From: JAGVSR01 sp963778225
Lineage (GTDB): Bacteria > Pseudomonadota > Alphaproteobacteria > Rhizobiales > Hyphomicrobiaceae
NCBI GenBank assembly: GCA_963778225.1
Contig: CAVZTR010000001.1
Coordinates: 124,001-188,000, forward strand
Length of the DNA: 64,000 nt
Direction of reading: 5' to 3'
The translations under genes were made by a program, and so were the position numbers. Of this stretch, positions 8,638-17,230 are shown piece after piece. The notes beneath the pieces were generated by a model. That model did not search any database and was not told the origin of the DNA. It was given only the letters and a program-made list of their open reading frames with translations. How positions within the stretch are numbered: the first letter of the stretch is position 1; the number at the start of each line of letters is the position of its first letter.

Positions 8638-9105
8638 TCAGGTTTTCAAAGTTTTTGCCGCCGCCAGGACATCGTCCGCATGGCCCGGCACGCTAACTTT
8701 GCGCCAGATCTTCGCAATCTTGCCCTTGGAATCGATCAGGAAGGTGGAGCGCTCCACGCCCATGTACTTCTTCCCGTACATCGATTTTTCAACCCAGACC
8801 CCGTAGGCGGTCGCAACTTCTTTTTCCTCGTCTGAAAGCAGGCGAACAGCAAGATCGTACTTGCAGCGAAACTTGTCATGGCTCTTCACGCTGTCGGGAG
8901 ACACGCCGTAGATCACAGCGCCGGCTTTGGTGAAATTCGGGGCGAGATCTGTGAACTCCTTTGCCTCGCGCGTGCAGCCCGATGTGTCGTCCTTGGGATA
9001 GAAATAGAGGACGACTGACTGGCCCTTCAATTTCGACAGCTTGACGACTGAACCGTCATCCGCGGGAAGTTGAAAATCGGGAGCTTTCGCGCCTTCTTCG
9101 AGCAT
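8638..9105 (-). CDS. bcp: Thioredoxin-dependent peroxiredoxin, BCP/PrxQ type
   Basis: A 155-residue peroxidase that reduces hydrogen and alkyl hydroperoxides using thioredoxin. The peroxidatic cysteine is C44 in DDTSGCTREAKEF. The usual BCP resolving cysteine five residues on is a lysine here (K49). The only other cysteine is C81 (HDKFRCKYD), a spacing like PrxQ enzymes whose resolving cysteine lies in the next helix. The ATG at 9105 gives the standard N-terminus; an in-frame extension reaching 9354 is rejected because it is low complexity and non-homologous. An AAAGG site precedes the ATG. The gene diverges from the AsmA-like gene. Confidence 0.95.
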   Translation of the reverse strand: MLEEGAKAPDFQLPADDGSVVKLSKLKGQSVVLYFYPKDDTSGCTREAKEFTDLAPNFTKAGAVIYGVSPDSVKSHDKFRCKYDLAVRLLSDEEKEVATAYGVWVEKSMYGKKYMGVERSTFLIDSKGKIAKIWRKVSVPGHADDVLAAAKTLKT

Positions 9106-9320
9106 GGAAGCGTGCCTTTCTTTTGTCGCTTTTGCACTTGCACTTGAGGTTGAACGGAACTTAGCCGATCCCGGTTCAGGAGACAGTTGATTCGGCGAGT
9201 TTTTCCGCGAGCTATCGAGAGTTTGAGTGGCGCCGGCAAACACAGCCGCGAGGAAGACCTTGCGGCAAACGGCTGGTCTTCCTTGAACTCTCCGCGAGCC
9301 GCGAGGGGGGATACATAGGA

Positions 9321-12300
9321 GTGGAAAGGCCGACACGGACGGAGCCTGGATCACGAACCGGTGCCCCGCGCACGGGACGTGGCCGGGGCAATGTCACGCC
9401 TCCCATGGCTGGTTCCCAACGATGGTCCGAAATCGAGCGGCTGCCGCGTGGCCTGCGTATAGCAGGTCGTGTGCTGCTTTGGCTCTCACCCATCGTGCTG
9501 CTTTCGGCACTTGCCGTCATCGTGATGTACGTTCGGCTTTTGCAGGGACCCGTATCTCTCAAGGTCATGGCGGGGCCGATCGAACGTGGGATCTCAGCGG
9601 GATTGCGCGGGCTGTCGGCAAAGGTAGATGATGCGCTCCTACGGCGCAGTCCAACAGGCGCGATCGAATTTCAGCTCGTCAACCTGCGCTTGTTCGAAGA
9701 GGACGGCAGCGTCGTTGCATCGGCCCCGGTGGCAGAAGTTGGAATGGATCTGGCGCGTCTGGCGATGCTGGATGTTCAGCCGACCCGGATCGAACTCATC
9801 GAGCCTCGGGTTTCGGTCAGCTATACCGCGCGTGATGGGTTGGCCTTGAGTTTTTCGGAAACGCCGCCGACCGAGGGCGCAACCCTGCCTGAGCCCGACA
9901 TCCCATCCGGCGTGCCAGTTGAGCCGGCTGCCGAACCCAGTTCACCGACGGCGGTGCCGAGCGTGCTGCGCCGGCTCGATCTGGCTCGGGTCGTATCGGA
10001 GTATAGCGCACGAGCGCGGCAGCAGCGCGATGCCAGTGCCAGCCTCTCTCAGATTGGGTTCCGCAACGCGATCGTCGAGGTCGATTACGAAGGCCAACGT
10101 AGCAGTTGGAAGGTGAGCGAACTCTCGGTCGATCTCGATCACAAGAGGCGCCGTAGCGTCATCTCGGTGGCGGCACGCATCGAAAGTGAGCGGGGTCCAT
10201 GGTCATTGTCGCTTCTGACGGAAGATTCCGACAGGACGGAAACGCTCACGTTGAAGGCGTCCGTGCGCGATCTGGTGCCGGCGGTGCTGGGCCGAGCGTT
10301 TCCCAGTCTTGCATTGCTACGTTCCCTCGAAATTCCCACAGCAGCAGACGCGGCAATCCGGTTCAAGACATCCGGTGAACTGAACGGCGCAGACATCGCA
10401 GTCGAGGTCAGCCGCGGCTTGATCGATTTCGGCCCGGCCATGGCGGCGCCTTTGCTGATCGACGCGGGTCTATTCAACTTCAACTACGACGCGGGAACCG
10501 AACGTCTAACACTGGCGCCATCCACCGTGCGCTGGGGTGAAAGCTCCGTCAGCGTCGCGGGCGTGGTTTTGCACGAGGCGAACGATTCGAATTGGGCGTT
10601 TGACATACGAAGCGTGTCCGGCTCGCTTGCCGCGGAAGAATTCAAGGTGGCGCCGGTGAAGCTCGATAACGTCGCTGTATCGGGCAGGTACGTTCCGGAC
10701 GCCAATCGGATTGAGTTCGCCAACGTATCGGTGGAGGCCGGCGGCGGCAGCATGGTGTTAGCTGGAGACGTTGTGGCCGGTGACGGTGCAACGGCGGGCG
10801 CGAGGATTGATGGGCGGTTCGGGCCGGCTGACGCGAATGTCGTGAAGGCGCTTTGGCCGCGCATGATGGCGCCGCGTGCGCGGCAATGGTTTGGCGATCA
10901 TCTAACCTCCGGTGTTCTTCGGGCCGGCACGATCCGCTTTGCAAGCGGGGCCTTTGCGCCACCTGAGGCACATAAGGGGCGCAAGGGATTACCCGAGAGC
11001 TTCTCTCTCGATCTGACCGGGGAAAGCGTGACCCTGCAGCCGGTTCGAGGAGGGCCACCGTTATCGTCGGCTGCTGTCGCCGTGGCGGTTCGGGATCAGG
11101 CGCTCGAAATCACGATGCCTGACGCCACATTGACCACAGGACCACAGGCGGGTGTGTCTCTGAAGGAGGGTCGCTTCAGCGTCGGGGACATCGATGCGCC
11201 GATCGCCGAGGCTGAACTCGCGTTCAAGACGCAGGCGCCGCTTGGGTCCGCTCTCACGGCGGTGCAGCAACTGCAGCTCATGAAGACCGATGGTTTGGTC
11301 GTGCCGCCTGACAAGATACAGGGCAAGCTTGATGGCGAGTTCGTGATCCGCCTGCCGCTTCTACCGGAAATTGAGGCCGAGACGGTCGTGATCACGGGGA
11401 AGGCCAAAATTTCGGACGTGAAATCGACGGAGAAGATCGGGATCATCAATGTCCAAAGCGGTGCCGTCGACGTCGTGCTCGGCGCCAACGATGCCGCGGC
11501 CAAGGGAGAGCTTATTCTCAACGGCGTTTTGGCGAAAGTCGACTGGCGACGGCAGAGCCCTGCTGGATTACCGGCGGTCACATCGCCGCTGACGCTGACG
11601 GCGACGCTCGACAATTCCGACCGCCGTCAGTTGGGCATAGATGTGAGCGACTTTATTGACGGCGACGTTCCGGTTTCCGTAGCCATCGGAGCAAACGAAG
11701 GAAACACGTCCATCGTCAAAGTGACAGCTGATCTCACGCCGGCTGATTTCTCGATTTCGCCGCTGGCATGGAAGAAGCCCCGCAACCGACCGGCCAAGCT
11801 GGAATTTGATGTCGTCGGGGGGACGGTACACAAGACGGAACTCAGGAATTTCAAGGTCAGCGGTGACGCAATCGCCGCGGAGGGCTGGGTCGGTCTTTCG
11901 GCCGATCAGAAAGTGCAGGAGTTCGATTTCCCGGCGGTATCGCTCAACACAGTGTCGCGACTTCAAGTCAGTGGCAAACGTGGGCCGCGCGATGTCTTGG
12001 ACGTGCGCGCGACGGGCACGACGTTCGACGGCAAGGATTTCTTTCGTTCGCTCTTCACGTCGGGTGCTCCGGCTTCGCAAAAGATCGCCGCCAAGAAAAC
12101 GGGCGTGGATGTCACCGCCAACTTCGATACGGTGCTCGGGTTTTCTGACGCCAACCTGCGCGGCTTCTCCATGCGGTTGTCGAAACGGGGTGATGAACTG
12201 ACTGCGCTCGATGCACGCGGCAAGTTGGATGGCGGAAAGGCGCTGATCGCCATTCTGCAGACCGAGCCTAACGGCAAGCGGAAGATCATCGCGGACACGA

Positions 12301-13037
12301 CGGATGCGGGACAGTCGCTGCGGCTCGTTGGTTTTTATCCGAACATGCAGGGGGGGCGTGGGCGCATCGATCTCTTCCTCGACGGTGAGGATGCCGCGCA
12401 GACGGCCGGTGTTCTCATCATAGAGGACTTCAAAGTGCTCGGGGACCCGATCGTGTCTGAGGTCGTTTCGAGCGCGGCGGGCGACGGCCCGGCAATCGGT
12501 GCGACGACCTATGGAGAACGCAAGGTCGTGCGCGAGGTGTTCGAGTTTGATCGGATGCGGCTGCCGTTCAACGCCGGCTACGGCCAATTCGCCATCGACG
12601 ACAGCTATCTGCGCGGACCACTGCTTGGAGCAACGCTGCGCGGGAAGGTGGACTACACGACGCAGAAGGTGAACCTCGGCGGCACGTATATTCCGTTGCA
12701 GGGTTTGAACAATGCGCTCGGCGGCATTCCCGTGCTCGGCCAGATTTTGAGCGGTCCGCGCGGGGAAGGCATCTTTGGCATCACCTTCGCGGTGCAGGGC
12801 TCGATGGCGAACCCGTCCGTCGTGGTCAATCCGCTGTCACTCGTGGCGCCCGGCATCTTCCGTGAAATGTTCCAGATGACGAACCCGAATACCAACGTGC
12901 AACCGCGTGCACCGTCATCGGGCGATATGCCGGTCAACAAGCGCGTGCGCGCCTCCAGTTCGGGCGGAGCGTATGAGGCGCCGGAGACGGTCGATGGGTG
13001 GTCGTCGGATACCGTCGTGCCGTCAAAGAAGAACTAG
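9321..13037 (+). CDS. Large AsmA/YhdP-like envelope protein
   Basis: A 1238-residue membrane-anchored protein. After a basic, Gly/Arg-rich cytoplasmic tail there is one transmembrane helix at about 46-70. A very long periplasmic part follows, made of repeating beta-strand segments typical of YhdP/AsmA-like proteins (DUF3971-like middle, AsmA-like C-terminal third ending with PVLGQILSGPRGEGIFGITFAVQG). Family members form hydrophobic grooves thought to carry phospholipids between inner and outer membrane; that role is inferred. GAGGGGGG 10 bases upstream supports the GTG at 9321; an ATG at 9405 is an alternative. A Pro/Glu-rich linker lies at about 170-215. It is convergent with tyrS. Confidence 0.85.
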   Translation: MERPTRTEPGSRTGAPRTGRGRGNVTPPMAGSQRWSEIERLPRGLRIAGRVLLWLSPIVLLSALAVIVMYVRLLQGPVSLKVMAGPIERGISAGLRGLSAKVDDALLRRSPTGAIEFQLVNLRLFEEDGSVVASAPVAEVGMDLARLAMLDVQPTRIELIEPRVSVSYTARDGLALSFSETPPTEGATLPEPDIPSGVPVEPAAEPSSPTAVPSVLRRLDLARVVSEYSARARQQRDASASLSQIGFRNAIVEVDYEGQRSSWKVSELSVDLDHKRRRSVISVAARIESERGPWSLSLLTEDSDRTETLTLKASVRDLVPAVLGRAFPSLALLRSLEIPTAADAAIRFKTSGELNGADIAVEVSRGLIDFGPAMAAPLLIDAGLFNFNYDAGTERLTLAPSTVRWGESSVSVAGVVLHEANDSNWAFDIRSVSGSLAAEEFKVAPVKLDNVAVSGRYVPDANRIEFANVSVEAGGGSMVLAGDVVAGDGATAGARIDGRFGPADANVVKALWPRMMAPRARQWFGDHLTSGVLRAGTIRFASGAFAPPEAHKGRKGLPESFSLDLTGESVTLQPVRGGPPLSSAAVAVAVRDQALEITMPDATLTTGPQAGVSLKEGRFSVGDIDAPIAEAELAFKTQAPLGSALTAVQQLQLMKTDGLVVPPDKIQGKLDGEFVIRLPLLPEIEAETVVITGKAKISDVKSTEKIGIINVQSGAVDVVLGANDAAAKGELILNGVLAKVDWRRQSPAGLPAVTSPLTLTATLDNSDRRQLGIDVSDFIDGDVPVSVAIGANEGNTSIVKVTADLTPADFSISPLAWKKPRNRPAKLEFDVVGGTVHKTELRNFKVSGDAIAAEGWVGLSADQKVQEFDFPAVSLNTVSRLQVSGKRGPRDVLDVRATGTTFDGKDFFRSLFTSGAPASQKIAAKKTGVDVTANFDTVLGFSDANLRGFSMRLSKRGDELTALDARGKLDGGKALIAILQTEPNGKRKIIADTTDAGQSLRLVGFYPNMQGGRGRIDLFLDGEDAAQTAGVLIIEDFKVLGDPIVSEVVSSAAGDGPAIGATTYGERKVVREVFEFDRMRLPFNAGYGQFAIDDSYLRGPLLGATLRGKVDYTTQKVNLGGTYIPLQGLNNALGGIPVLGQILSGPRGEGIFGITFAVQGSMANPSVVVNPLSLVAPGIFREMFQMTNPNTNVQPRAPSSGDMPVNKRVRASSSGGAYEAPETVDGWSSDTVVPSKKN

Positions 13038-13049
13038 AGGCCGATCCGT

Positions 13050-14315
13050 TCAGACCGGCTTAAGGAGGACATGCTTCTTCTTGCCGAGCGAAAGCTTGAC
13101 GACGCCGTCGCTCGTGAGATCGCTATCCGAAAGCTGCGCTTTTTCGTCCATGACGGCAGCGTCATTGATCCTGAGGCCGCCGCCTTGAATCTGGCGACGG
13201 GCCTCGCCGTTCGATTTCACCAGGCCTGCCGTGACGAAGGCGTTGAGAACACCGATGCCGGCCGCCAATTCACCCGCAGGCACGGTGACAGTTGGTAGAT
13301 CGGTGGCGAAGGCGCCTTCCTCGAACGTTTTGCGCGCCGTCTCAGCGACTGCCAGCGCCTTGTCGCGGCCGTGCACGAGCGCGGTCGCCTCGGTGGCGAG
13401 GATCTTCTTTGCTTCGTTGATTTCCGCGCCGCCAAGCGCTGCGAGACGATCGATCTCAGCGAGGGGCAGCAGCGTGAAGAGCTTCAGGAAGCGGGCGACG
13501 TCGGCGTCTTCGGTATTGCGCCAGAACTGCCAGTAATCGTAGGCGGGGAGTTGCGCGTCGTTGAGCCAGACGGCGCCGCTGGCGGTCTTACCCATCTTGG
13601 CGCCTGAGGCGGTGGTGAGGAGGGGGCAGGTGAGCGCGTGGAGCTGATGCTTGACCCCCATGCGGCGGCCGAGATCGATTCCGGTGACGATATTGCCCCA
13701 CTGGTCGGACCCGCCCATCTGCGTGTTGCAGCCGTAGCGGCGCGCGAGCTCGACGAAGTCGTAGGCCTGGAGCAGCATGTAATTGAATTCGATGAATGAC
13801 AGTTCCTGCTCGCGGTCGAGGCGGAGCTTGGCGGAATCCATCGTGAGCATGCGGTTGACCGAGAAGTGACGGCCGACGTCGCGCAGGAACTCGATGTAGT
13901 TCAGAGGCGCCAGCCACTCGGCATTGTCGAGCATGATCGCATCGGTTGCGCCGTCGCCGAACTTCAAGAATTTGGCGAAGACTTGCTTGATGCTGTTCTT
14001 GTTCGCGTCGATCTCTTCGATGGAGCGCAGCTGGCGCGTCTCGTCGCGGCCGGAGGGATCACCGATGCGCGTGGTGCCGCCGCCCATCAAGGTGAGGGGT
14101 TTGCCGGCGCCCGTCTGCTGCAACCAGTGCAGGATCATGATCGATAAGAGATGCCCGATGTGCAGCGAGGGGGCGGTGCAATCATATCCGACATAGGCGA
14201 CGATCTTTCCCTCGCTCGCCAGCTTGTCGAGACCGGCGAAATCGGATGTCTGATGAATGAAGCCGCGCTCGGTGAGTGTGGCCAGGAACTGGCTCTTGGG
14301 TGTTTCGGTCATCAT
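13050..14315 (-). CDS. tyrS: Tyrosine--tRNA ligase
   Basis: This charges tRNA-Tyr with tyrosine. The 421-residue class I synthetase has the HIGH motif as SLHIGHLLSIM near residue 51 and the KMSKS loop as AKMGKTASGA near 237. The tyrosine-binding segment YMLLQAYDF and GGSDQWGNIVTG are present, and an S4 RNA-binding domain closes the C-terminus (SNGEARRQIQGGGLRIND). The length matches TyrRS, so the start is placed at the first of two tandem ATGs (14315, 14312); a longer frame to 14528 adds only unrelated basic sequence. It diverges from anmK across about 107 bases that must hold both promoters. Confidence 0.97.
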   Translation of the reverse strand: MMTETPKSQFLATLTERGFIHQTSDFAGLDKLASEGKIVAYVGYDCTAPSLHIGHLLSIMILHWLQQTGAGKPLTLMGGGTTRIGDPSGRDETRQLRSIEEIDANKNSIKQVFAKFLKFGDGATDAIMLDNAEWLAPLNYIEFLRDVGRHFSVNRMLTMDSAKLRLDREQELSFIEFNYMLLQAYDFVELARRYGCNTQMGGSDQWGNIVTGIDLGRRMGVKHQLHALTCPLLTTASGAKMGKTASGAVWLNDAQLPAYDYWQFWRNTEDADVARFLKLFTLLPLAEIDRLAALGGAEINEAKKILATEATALVHGRDKALAVAETARKTFEEGAFATDLPTVTVPAGELAAGIGVLNAFVTAGLVKSNGEARRQIQGGGLRINDAAVMDEKAQLSDSDLTSDGVVKLSLGKKKHVLLKPV

Positions 14316-14422
14316 CTTTCGATCGCGGTTGCGGATGGCGGGTTGGGTGGGCGCGCGGGGTGCGGTAGGATTGCCGCAAATCGCCCGGCAAATTGCATGA
14401 CGGCGGGGTTGGGAGCAAGCCG

Positions 14423-15529
14423 ATGCGCGCGCTGGGGCTGATGAGCGGCACTTCGATGGATGGGATTTCCGTCGCACTCGTCGATACGGACGGCGAGAAT
14501 GAGCTGACGCGCGGTCCTGCGATGACATTCCCCTACAACACCGAACAGAGGGCCGCTATCGGCCAGGCCATGGCGGAAGCGCGCGGTCTGAAATCTCGGG
14601 CCGAGCGGCCGGGATCGCTCGCCGTGACGGAGATCATGCTCACTGAATTGCATGCCGCCGCCGTTTCGGCCTTCGTGCGCCACCAGGGTATCCCCCGAGG
14701 GGACATCGAGGTGGTCGGCTTTCATGGTCAGACGGTTCTGCATCGACCGGACGAGGGTCTCACGGTTCAACTGGGGGATGGGGGGCTGTTGGCCGAACTG
14801 ACTGGTCTCACGGTGGTGCATGATCTAAGGGCCCGCGACGTGGATGCTGGCGGCCAAGGCGCGCCGCTGGTGCCAGTCTATCACCGCGCCCTTGTGGCGG
14901 GGATTGCGCAGCGGCCCATCGCCGTCGTCAACATCGGCGGCGTTGCCAACGTCACCTATATCGGCAGTGACGAGACGCTGATCGCGTTCGACACCGGGCC
15001 TGGCAATGCGCTGCTCGACGACTGGATGATGAAGCGCGCAGGCGTTGCCTACGATCGCGACGGCATTACCGCGGGTGACGGCAAGGTGGACGAAGCGGTG
15101 CTGCGCTTCTGCCTGTCGCATTCGTTTTTCTCCGCCGCGCCGCCGAAGTCGCTCGACCGCAACGCATTCATCTGGGACGTGGTGGAATGGATGTCGCTCG
15201 AGGATGGCGCGGCAACGCTGGCCGCGTTTACGGTGGCGTCGATCGCGCGAGCACGCGAGCACTTCCCAGATGAGCCGCAGCTGTGGATCGTGGCTGGCGG
15301 CGGTCGGCGGAACCGCACCATCATGAGCGGCCTTGCGGGCTTGGTGCAGAATGCGGTCGCGCCTGCGGAGGCTGTTGGGCTCGACGGTGACGCGGTCGAG
15401 GCGGAAGCCTGGGGCTATCTGGCGGTGCGTGCATTGAAGGGATTGCCCATCACCTTTCCCGGTACGACGGGTGTGCCCAAGCCCATGACGGGTGGTGTCG
15501 TTTCGCTGCCGCCGCGCGTGTTCGGCTGA
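14423..15529 (+). CDS. anmK: Anhydro-N-acetylmuramic acid kinase
   Basis: This phosphorylates and opens 1,6-anhydro-MurNAc released during peptidoglycan turnover, giving MurNAc-6-phosphate for recycling. The 368-residue protein carries the family signatures MSGTSMDGISVALV at the N-terminus, GFHGQTVLHRP near residue 105, VVNIGGVANVTYIG near 172 and FDTGPGNALLDDW near 195, plus the ASKHA-fold GGGRRN near the C-terminus. The ATG at 14423 follows GGGAG by 7 bases. tyrS-anmK divergence is a frequent arrangement in alphaproteobacteria. A bidirectional terminator follows at 15605. Confidence 0.96.
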   Translation: MRALGLMSGTSMDGISVALVDTDGENELTRGPAMTFPYNTEQRAAIGQAMAEARGLKSRAERPGSLAVTEIMLTELHAAAVSAFVRHQGIPRGDIEVVGFHGQTVLHRPDEGLTVQLGDGGLLAELTGLTVVHDLRARDVDAGGQGAPLVPVYHRALVAGIAQRPIAVVNIGGVANVTYIGSDETLIAFDTGPGNALLDDWMMKRAGVAYDRDGITAGDGKVDEAVLRFCLSHSFFSAAPPKSLDRNAFIWDVVEWMSLEDGAATLAAFTVASIARAREHFPDEPQLWIVAGGGRRNRTIMSGLAGLVQNAVAPAEAVGLDGDAVEAEAWGYLAVRALKGLPITFPGTTGVPKPMTGGVVSLPPRVFG

Positions 15530-15604
15530 GGATCGGAGCTATAGTACCGCTCGCGCCGGGCTTGGGAGCCGTCTTTGCCGGACGGCGAAGCTTGCGCGAC
15601 AAAT

Positions 15605-15632
15605 AAAAAGCCCCGCTTTGGGCGGGGCTTTG
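15605..15632. terminator. Bidirectional rho-independent terminator
   Basis: A perfect 8-bp GC-rich stem AGCCCCGC (15609-15616)/GCGGGGCT (15622-15629) with a 5-base loop is flanked by A-rich sequence on the left and TTTG on the right. It sits between the convergent anmK and alpha/beta hydrolase genes, so it can end transcription in both directions. Confidence 0.85.
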
Positions 15633-15651
15633 TGCACTCGTTCAACTTCGG

Positions 15652-16407
15652 TCATTCATCATCGGTGACGGCGGGTGGCGGTTCGTTGCGCTCGCGCTCA
15701 CGTTCCCGCTGGCGCTCAGCTTCGCGCTCGCGCTCGCGCGCTTTCTTGGTCTCGTATTCTTCCTCCGCCATTTGCAGACGGCGATCGAGGTAGCCGCCGA
15801 CGACGGTCTGAAGTTCCTCGGTCTTGTTTTCAAAAAAGTGGTTCGCGCCGGGAATGATCTCGTGGTCGATCTTGATACCGCGCTGGGTCTTGAGCTTGGT
15901 CGACAGTTCCGCAACGGATGCCGTCGGCACCACGCGATCCTTATCACCGTTGATCATCAGGCCTGACGAAGGGCACGGAGCGAGGAAGGAAAAGTCGTAC
16001 AGGTTCGAGGGCGGTGCGACGCAAATGAAGCCGTCGATTTCCGGGCGGCGCATCAGAAGCTGCATGGCGATCCAGGTGCCGAACGAGACGCCGGCGATCC
16101 AGCAGTACTTGGCGTCGGGCTTGACGATTTGGAGCCAGTCGAGGGCGCTCGCAGCGTCTGCGAGTTCGCCGGGGCCGCCATCCCAGAAACCCTGGCTGCG
16201 GCCGACGCCGCGGAAGTTGAAGCGGAGCACGGAAAAGCCGCGCTCAGCGAACGTATAATAAAGCGAGTAGACGACCTGATTGTTCATCGTGCCGCCGAAC
16301 TGCGGATGGGGATGCAAGATCAGGGCGATGGGGCTATCGGGTTTGGGGTCGTGGTGATAGCGCGCCTCGATCCGGCCGGCGGGACCGTTCATGATCAATT
16401 CAGGCAT
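15652..16407 (-). CDS. Alpha/beta hydrolase with charged C-terminal tail
   Basis: A 251-residue alpha/beta-hydrolase-fold protein of the dienelactone-hydrolase-like group. Landmarks are LILHPHPQFGGTMNN near residue 30 (oxyanion region), RFNFRGVGRSQG near 61, the nucleophile elbow GVSFGT near 106, and a late Asp (NGDKDRVVP) and His (GANHFF) completing a Ser-Asp-His triad. From about residue 215 the protein is almost only Arg, Glu and Lys and should form a highly charged helix. The substrate is unknown. It diverges from iscR across 337 bases and shares a terminator with anmK. Confidence 0.87.
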   Translation of the reverse strand: MPELIMNGPAGRIEARYHHDPKPDSPIALILHPHPQFGGTMNNQVVYSLYYTFAERGFSVLRFNFRGVGRSQGFWDGGPGELADAASALDWLQIVKPDAKYCWIAGVSFGTWIAMQLLMRRPEIDGFICVAPPSNLYDFSFLAPCPSSGLMINGDKDRVVPTASVAELSTKLKTQRGIKIDHEIIPGANHFFENKTEELQTVVGGYLDRRLQMAEEEYETKKAREREREAERQRERERERNEPPPAVTDDE

Positions 16408-16744
16408 AGGTCTTCTGGGCCTCGTTCTTTCACTGCGGGCGGCCTGAGGGCCGGGATGGGATGCTGCCTGTCGTTTCCGAAAATCGGCCGTTCAAGCGCG
16501 GGAAATAGCCCTCACGGAGCCGTGTTGTCGCGTGTGCCGGGCAATACTTGACTTCGTTGCTCGGAATTTCCATAAACAGGCGAGATTAGAACTCTTCGAA
16601 AGAGTGTTCCGGACCGGCTGAGGCGCCGGGGTCGGCGGGCGGTCCTCTTAGCACGAGAGAGGTGCCTGATTGCAAGTGCCGTGACGCCTGGGGTCACCTG
16701 GGAGGCTGGCGCGGCCACTCTGACGATGACATCGGAGGATCGGA
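16408..16744. other. Gene-free divergent intergenic region upstream of iscR
   Basis: No coding sequence is supported in these 337 bases. The right half holds the iscR/suf promoter with its IscR-like box and a short palindrome, listed separately. The left half must hold the promoter of the divergent hydrolase gene, but no clear -35/-10 pair was recognised there. The mRNA leader of iscR would be about 160 bases long; no conserved riboswitch was recognised in it. Confidence 0.6.
16544..16605 (+). promoter_or_regulatory. Promoter of the iscR-suf operon with IscR-like box and palindrome
   Basis: A sigma70-like promoter reads TTGACT (16548-16553), a 17-base spacer, then CATAAA (16571-16576). The -35 is embedded in a 25-base sequence at 16544-16568 that begins ATACTTGACT and contains GCTCGG. 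It agrees with the known E. coli type 1 IscR motif perfectly in the left ten positions and at five of ten in the right arm. A palindrome ACTCTT-CGA-AAGAGT (16591-16605) lies just downstream of the expected transcription start. Repression by the cluster-bound form of IscR is inferred. Confidence 0.6.
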
Positions 16745-17230
16745 ATGGAACTGACGACGCGAGGGCGCTATGCCGTGATGGCGATGGCCGACTTGGCGCG
16801 TCACGGTTCCGGTCAGCCGGGTGCGAGCGAGCCGATGGCACTGGCGGCGATCGCCGAACGGCAGAAGCTGTCATTGGCCTACCTGGAACAGCTGTTTGCG
16901 CGGCTGCGGCGGGCCGAACTGGTGGTCAGCGCGCGCGGCCGCAGCGGTGGATACAAGCTTGGACGCGCCGCGGCCGACATTTCGATCGCCGATATTCTGA
17001 CGGCAGTCGAAGAAGAAACACGCATGACGCGGTGTTCCGGCGAAGGTGACGTCGGGTGCCTTGGCGAGACCCGCTGCATCACGCACGGGCTGTGGCAGGC
17101 GCTCGGCTTGCACATCGCGCAGTTCTTTTCGTCCGTGACCTTGCAGGACGTCATCGAAGGCGGGCCGCGCTTTGGCGTCGGCTCGGCTCCTGCAGCGTCG
17201 TCGCCGCGGGAAAGGTTTGCCGCCGAATGA
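16745..17230 (+). CDS. iscR: Rrf2 family Fe-S regulator IscR
   Basis: A 161-residue Rrf2 repressor that senses Fe-S cluster supply. The N-terminal winged HTH begins MELTTRGRYAVMAMADLA, with the dimerisation helix and wing RGRSGGYKLGR following. Three cysteines that would hold a [2Fe-2S] cluster lie in TRCSGEGDVGCLGETRC near residues 97-111, followed by a His (ITHGLW), as in IscR. The first two are 8 apart rather than the 6 of E. coli IscR. GGAGG about 5 bases upstream fixes the ATG. Its stop overlaps the start of the downstream cysteine desulfurase (ATGA), so the two are translationally coupled. Confidence 0.95.
   Translation: MELTTRGRYAVMAMADLARHGSGQPGASEPMALAAIAERQKLSLAYLEQLFARLRRAELVVSARGRSGGYKLGRAAADISIADILTAVEEETRMTRCSGEGDVGCLGETRCITHGLWQALGLHIAQFFSSVTLQDVIEGGPRFGVGSAPAASSPRERFAAE

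Noticed and set aside
9106..9354. An 83-residue N-terminal extension of the peroxiredoxin
   Set aside because: The extension is basic, low complexity and absent from the family; a standard start with a ribosome site exists at 9105.
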